Part shown: piece by piece, positions 4,677 through 7,228 of the stretch
Numbering within the stretch: the first letter of the stretch is position 1
How the letters are laid out: each line of letters begins with the position of its first letter
From: an uncultured Ruminococcus sp.
GTDB taxonomy: Bacteria; Bacillota; Clostridia; Oscillospirales; Ruminococcaceae
Assembly (NCBI GenBank): GCA_900554975.1
Contig: USJI01000044.1
Span: 1 to 7,228, forward strand
Length of the DNA: 7,228 bases
Reading direction: 5' to 3'
Notes under the pieces: model-generated
What the model was told of the DNA's origin: nothing
The model's input: the letters and a program-made list of their open reading frames with translations, nothing else
Databases searched by the model: none
Made by a program: the position numbers and the translations under genes

Positions 4677-5735
4677 TTGGAAAGAAATTTAATGAAGGGC
4701 AATGAGGCTCTTGCTGAAGCTGCAATAAGAGCCGGCTGCCGCTGTTATTTCGGCTATCCTATAACACCTCAGACGGAGATAGCTGCATATATGGCTAAAC
4801 GTATGCCAAAAGAAGGAAAAGTGTTTTTGCAGGCGGAATCTGAAATAGCCGCTATAAATATGGTTCTTGGAGCGGCATCTGCCGGAGTCAGAGCCATGAC
4901 ATCTTCATCTTCACCGGGAATAAGCCTTAAATCAGAAGGCGTTTCCTACATAGGAGCCTGTGATCTCCCTTGTGTTATCGTAAATGTTCAGAGGGGCGGT
5001 CCGGGACTTGGAGGAATCCAGCCTTCACAGTCTGACTACTGGCAGGCAACAAAGGCTCTGGGACATGGCGACTATCAGCTTCTGGTGTATGCTCCTTCGT
5101 CAGTTCAGGAAATGGTTGACCTTGTTATAAAGGCATTTGACAATGCGGATAAATACAGAATGCCTGCAATGATACTTGCGGACGGTCTGCTTGGTCAGAT
5201 GATGGAACCTGTTTCATTCCCTGAAATCAGGGAGAATCATATAGAAAAGCCATGGGCAACAAATGGTCATGGAAACAAGCGTCCGCATAACATCATAAAT
5301 TCACTGTTTCTTCAGGCGGACGAGCTTGAAAAGCTGAACTTTGAGAGATTCAAAAAATATGATATAGTAAAAAAGGAATGTCCTGAAGCGGAAACTTATA
5401 TGACAGATGATGCTGAAATACTGGTTGCGGCTTATGGCGCTGCTGCAAGAATTGCTAAATCCGCTGTCAACGCTGCAAGAAAAGAGGGTATAAAAGCAGG
5501 ACTTGTAAGACCTGTGACACTCTGGCCTTATCCGGATAAGGCAATAAAGGACGCTGCAAAGAATGCAAAGAAAATTCTGGTTACGGAAATGAGTATGGGT
5601 CAGATGGTAGATGATGTAAAGCTTGCTGTTGAATGCAGAGTTCCTGTACATTTTTACGGAAGAACCGGAGGAGTTGTTCCGACACCGGCTGAAATACTCA
5701 GTGAAATAAGAAAGCTCGGGGGTGTTTCAGAATGA
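4677..5735 (+). CDS. korA: 2-oxoacid:ferredoxin oxidoreductase, alpha subunit (2-oxoglutarate type likely; VorB-like)
   Basis: A 352-residue subunit carrying the pyrimidine-binding (domain I) and transketolase C-terminal-like (domain II) regions of the TPP-dependent oxidoreductase, which makes acyl-CoA, CO2 and reduced ferredoxin from a 2-oxoacid and CoA. Visible motifs: LMKGNEALAEAAIRAGC (5-21), the substrate-loop signature GYPITPQTE (26-34), TSSSSPGISL (75-84), QRGGPGLGGIQPSQSD (105-120) and LADGLLGQMMEP (167-178). The C-terminal domain begins near EILVAAYGAAAR (247-258). Proteins of this exact type are often annotated as 3-methyl-2-oxobutanoate dehydrogenase VorB. The divergent aconitase-isocitrate dehydrogenase operon makes 2-oxoglutarate the more likely substrate, but residues alone do not settle this for me. 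Translation probably starts at TTG 4677. The stop overlaps the beta subunit start by four bases (ATGA), implying coupling. Confidence 0.93.
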   Translation: MERNLMKGNEALAEAAIRAGCRCYFGYPITPQTEIAAYMAKRMPKEGKVFLQAESEIAAINMVLGAASAGVRAMTSSSSPGISLKSEGVSYIGACDLPCVIVNVQRGGPGLGGIQPSQSDYWQATKALGHGDYQLLVYAPSSVQEMVDLVIKAFDNADKYRMPAMILADGLLGQMMEPVSFPEIRENHIEKPWATNGHGNKRPHNIINSLFLQADELEKLNFERFKKYDIVKKECPEAETYMTDDAEILVAAYGAAARIAKSAVNAARKEGIKAGLVRPVTLWPYPDKAIKDAAKNAKKILVTEMSMGQMVDDVKLAVECRVPVHFYGRTGGVVPTPAEILSEIRKLGGVSE

Positions 5736-6490
5736 ATGTAGTATTTGAAAAGCCGAAGTCGCTTCTTGATGTGCCTATGCACTACTGCCCCGGCTGTACG
5801 CATGGTATAATCCACAGGCTTATATGTGAAGTTATTGACGAAATGGGAATTGAAGGCGAAACTATCGGTATCTGTCCGGTAGGCTGTTCAGTCATGGCTT
5901 ATGACTACTTTGCATTTGATGTTATTGAAGCTCCGCACGGACGGGCTCCTGCTGTTGCAACGGGCGTTAAAAGGGCATTGCCTGACAGATTTGTGTTTAC
6001 CTATCAGGGGGACGGCGACCTTGCTGCTATCGGAACAGCTGAAACGGTTCACAGTGCAACAAGGGGCGAAAATATTGTTGTTATCTTCGTGAACAATACA
6101 ATATACGGAATGACCGGCGGACAGATGGCGCCGACAACTATTCCGGGACAGGTCACACAGACAACTCCTTACGGGCGTGACCCGAAAACTGCCGGATTCC
6201 CTGTTAAAATTTGCGAGATGCTTTCTGCTCTTGACGGCGTGGCTCTTGCACAGAGAACTTCGGTTGACAGTGTTGCACATATAAGGGAAACGAAGAAGGC
6301 TATACAAAAAGCCTTTGACAATCAGAAAAACAACAGGGGATTTTCAATCGTAGAGATACTTTCAACTTGTCCGACAAACTGGGGGCTTGATCCTGCCGAA
6401 TCAATGGAAAGATTAAGAAAAGAGGTCATTCCTTATTTTCCTCTTGGAGTTTACAAGGACATTACTGCACAGGAGGATAAAGATGAATAA
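5732..6490 (+). CDS. korB: 2-oxoacid:ferredoxin oxidoreductase, beta subunit (TPP-binding)
   Basis: A 252-residue catalytic subunit that binds thiamine diphosphate and the proximal [4Fe-4S] cluster. The TPP/Mg motif is clear: Gly93-Asp-Gly95-Asp96 followed by Asn121-Asn122. Likely cluster ligands are Cys19 and Cys22 (HYCPGCTHG), Cys52 in VGCS, and Cys213 in STCPTNWG, matching the four-cysteine spacing of OFOR beta subunits. Cys48 is nearby and unassigned. The segment YGMTGGQMAPTT (125-136) is the usual core after the NN motif. Length is typical for the KorB/VorA family (about 250). The ATG overlaps the alpha stop (ATGA, 5732-5735), with a G-rich site (about 5718-5722) ahead of it. The last codons of this gene contain the AGGAGG for the gamma subunit, and the two genes overlap by 8 bases. 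Confidence 0.95.
   Translation: MNVVFEKPKSLLDVPMHYCPGCTHGIIHRLICEVIDEMGIEGETIGICPVGCSVMAYDYFAFDVIEAPHGRAPAVATGVKRALPDRFVFTYQGDGDLAAIGTAETVHSATRGENIVVIFVNNTIYGMTGGQMAPTTIPGQVTQTTPYGRDPKTAGFPVKICEMLSALDGVALAQRTSVDSVAHIRETKKAIQKAFDNQKNNRGFSIVEILSTCPTNWGLDPAESMERLRKEVIPYFPLGVYKDITAQEDKDE
6471..6476 (+). promoter_or_regulatory. Strong ribosome binding site inside korB that sets the korC start
   Basis: A perfect AGGAGG, 6 bases before ATG 6483-6485, lies within the last seven codons of the beta subunit gene. It selects ATG 6483 over an upstream in-frame TTG at 6444, and the resulting N-terminus MNKEILLAGFGGQG matches the gamma family. Confidence 0.9.
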
Positions 6491-7013
6491 GGAAATTTTG
6501 CTTGCAGGTTTCGGCGGACAGGGAATATTGTTTGCAGGAAAGGTTTTGGCATACTGCGGACTTATTGACAGAAAGGAACTTTCATGGCTCCCTTCATACG
6601 GGCCGGAGATGAGGGGCGGAACAGCTAACTGTTCTGTATGCATTTCAGATGAGCCTATCGCATCGCCTCTGGTATCTGAACCTGACCTGATGATGGCGAT
6701 GAATCAGCCTTCATTTGAAAAGTTTATAAGCAAGGTTAAAAGCGGAGGAAAGGCTTTTATTGACAGTACACTTGTGAACATAAAGTCTTCCAGAAAGGAT
6801 ATCGATTGCTATTACGTTCCTGCAACACAGCTTGCGGCTGAGCATGAGATAAGCGGTGCGGCAAATATTATTCTTATCGGAAAGATGATAAAGGAAAGCG
6901 GTTTGTTCACGCTTGAAACTATAAAGAAGGCTCTGGAAAAATGTATTCCGCCTAAGAGAATGAATCTTTTCAGTGTAAATCTGAAAGCAATAGAAATTGG
7001 TATGAGCGTTTGA
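6483..7013 (+). CDS. korC: 2-oxoacid:ferredoxin oxidoreductase, gamma subunit
   Basis: A 176-residue subunit of the oxidoreductase core that contributes to CoA binding and inter-subunit packing (gamma/domain III type). Diagnostic motifs are the N-terminal LLAGFGGQGILFAGKVLA (6-23), which opens the Rossmann-like fold, and SYGPEMRGGTANCSVCIS (38-55), the conserved gamma-family loop. Two cysteines (50 and 53) fall in that loop. The length is normal for a stand-alone gamma subunit (about 175-190). It overlaps the beta gene by 8 bases with an excellent internal ribosome binding site, fitting coupled, equimolar synthesis. It is the last gene of the rightward operon; the intrinsic terminator begins 5 bases after its stop. 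Complete and intact, with no frameshift seen. Confidence 0.94.
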   Translation: MNKEILLAGFGGQGILFAGKVLAYCGLIDRKELSWLPSYGPEMRGGTANCSVCISDEPIASPLVSEPDLMMAMNQPSFEKFISKVKSGGKAFIDSTLVNIKSSRKDIDCYYVPATQLAAEHEISGAANIILIGKMIKESGLFTLETIKKALEKCIPPKRMNLFSVNLKAIEIGMSV

Positions 7014-7018
7014 ATATT

Positions 7019-7045
7019 AAGCCTGCGTTTATCGCAGGCTTTTTT
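7019..7045 (+). terminator. Intrinsic terminator of the oxidoreductase operon
   Basis: AAGCCTGCG (7019-7027) pairs perfectly with CGCAGGCTT (7033-7041) across the 5-base loop TTTAT. The stem is followed by four more T (7042-7045), so the run of T is six including the stem end. It is GC-rich at the core and sits 5 bases after the korC stop, closing the operon. Confidence 0.93.
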
Positions 7046-7066
7046 GTGAAATGTTATTCTTTTTTC

Positions 7067-7095
7067 TTTACACAAAGCCTGTAAAATGTTATAAT
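7067..7095 (+). promoter_or_regulatory. Sigma-A promoter of the right-edge membrane protein gene
   Basis: -35 TTTACA (7067-7072), a 17-base spacer, and a perfect -10 TATAAT (7090-7095) preceded by TGT (extended -10). Transcription should start near 7102, leaving a leader of about 65 bases in which I see no structured element. Its position just past the terminator shows that the next gene is a separate unit. Confidence 0.8.
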
Positions 7096-7167
7096 TGTTA
7101 TATCTCAATTTTGCCAGGTATGGTTAGTAAGTGTAAGATAAATCGGAATTTGTAGAGGAGGTTTACT

Positions 7168-7228
7168 GTGGGCTTTTGGATTTTTATGTTGATTATGGAT
7201 TTGCTTCTTCCATTTACGATGATTGGTT
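7168..7228 (+). CDS. Probable SdpI-family membrane protein, N-terminal fragment (runs off the right edge)
   Basis: The first 20 codons are present, starting at GTG 7168 and reading MGFWIFMLIMDLLLPFTMIG. The start is set by AGAGGAGG (7154-7161) with 6 bases of spacing, downstream of a clear promoter. The fragment is one hydrophobic segment with an internal Asp and a Pro, so it is the first membrane helix of a larger protein. The pattern (WIFMLIMDLL-P-TMIG) is what I associate with the start of SdpI/DUF-type membrane proteins common in Clostridia, related to the immunity protein SdpI. Only 20 residues are visible, so the family call is tentative, while the presence of a gene is well supported. 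No functional link to the oxidoreductase operon is suggested. Confidence 0.6.
   Translation, partial: MGFWIFMLIMDLLLPFTMIG

Noticed and set aside
5888..6307. 139-residue minus-strand open frame inside korB
   Set aside because: Shadow of a highly conserved gene; Arg/Ser/Cys-rich composition typical of antisense frames and no family resemblance.
6444..6482. Thirteen-residue N-terminal extension of the gamma subunit from TTG 6444
   Set aside because: It lies wholly inside the beta gene, has no ribosome binding site, and the family N-terminus begins at ATG 6483 after AGGAGG.
7102..7167. Riboswitch or attenuator in the leader of the right-edge gene
   Set aside because: No stem of useful length or known aptamer consensus could be found in the 65-base leader.

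Overview
The window looks like chromosomal DNA from an anaerobic, low-to-moderate GC member of the Firmicutes (Clostridia), probably a Ruminococcus-like Oscillospiraceae. Reasons: strong AGGAGG-type ribosome binding sites, extended -10 sigma-A promoters, densely packed operons with overlapping genes, and a four-subunit 2-oxoacid:ferredoxin oxidoreductase typical of strict anaerobes. The genus is inferred from overall protein character, not from a database match.

Layout. Two operons diverge from an AT-rich region at about 3500-3776. The leftward (minus) operon begins with aconitase (3499-1562). It continues through a 70-residue two-helix membrane protein, a TraX-family membrane protein and a DUF6630-like cytosolic protein, and ends at the left edge with the first 13 codons of NADP-isocitrate dehydrogenase. 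Spacings are -1, +4, +12 and +13 bases, so the five genes are almost certainly one transcript. The rightward (plus) operon begins with a MinD/ParA-like P-loop NTPase (3777-4430), followed by the delta (ferredoxin), alpha, beta (TPP) and gamma subunits of a 2-oxoacid:ferredoxin oxidoreductase. It ends at a strong intrinsic terminator (7019-7045). A new promoter and the first 20 codons of a probable SdpI-family membrane protein close the window.

How the genes work together. Aconitase and isocitrate dehydrogenase convert citrate to 2-oxoglutarate. The divergent oxidoreductase could then convert 2-oxoglutarate + CoA + oxidised ferredoxin to succinyl-CoA + CO2 + reduced ferredoxin, or run in reverse. 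The two operons together therefore suggest a citrate-to-succinyl-CoA segment of an anaerobic, partial TCA pathway. This context favours KOR (2-oxoglutarate) over VOR (2-oxoisovalerate), although the alpha subunit resembles proteins often named VorB.

The most unusual content is the block of three non-TCA genes (small membrane protein, TraX-like, DUF6630-like) between aconitase and isocitrate dehydrogenase. Next are the NTPase heading the oxidoreductase operon, which lacks the ParA/MinD signature lysine, and two AT-rich inverted repeats between the divergent promoters. I found no CRISPR array, insertion sequence, tRNA, rRNA or recognisable riboswitch, and no gene-free stretch longer than about 280 bases.
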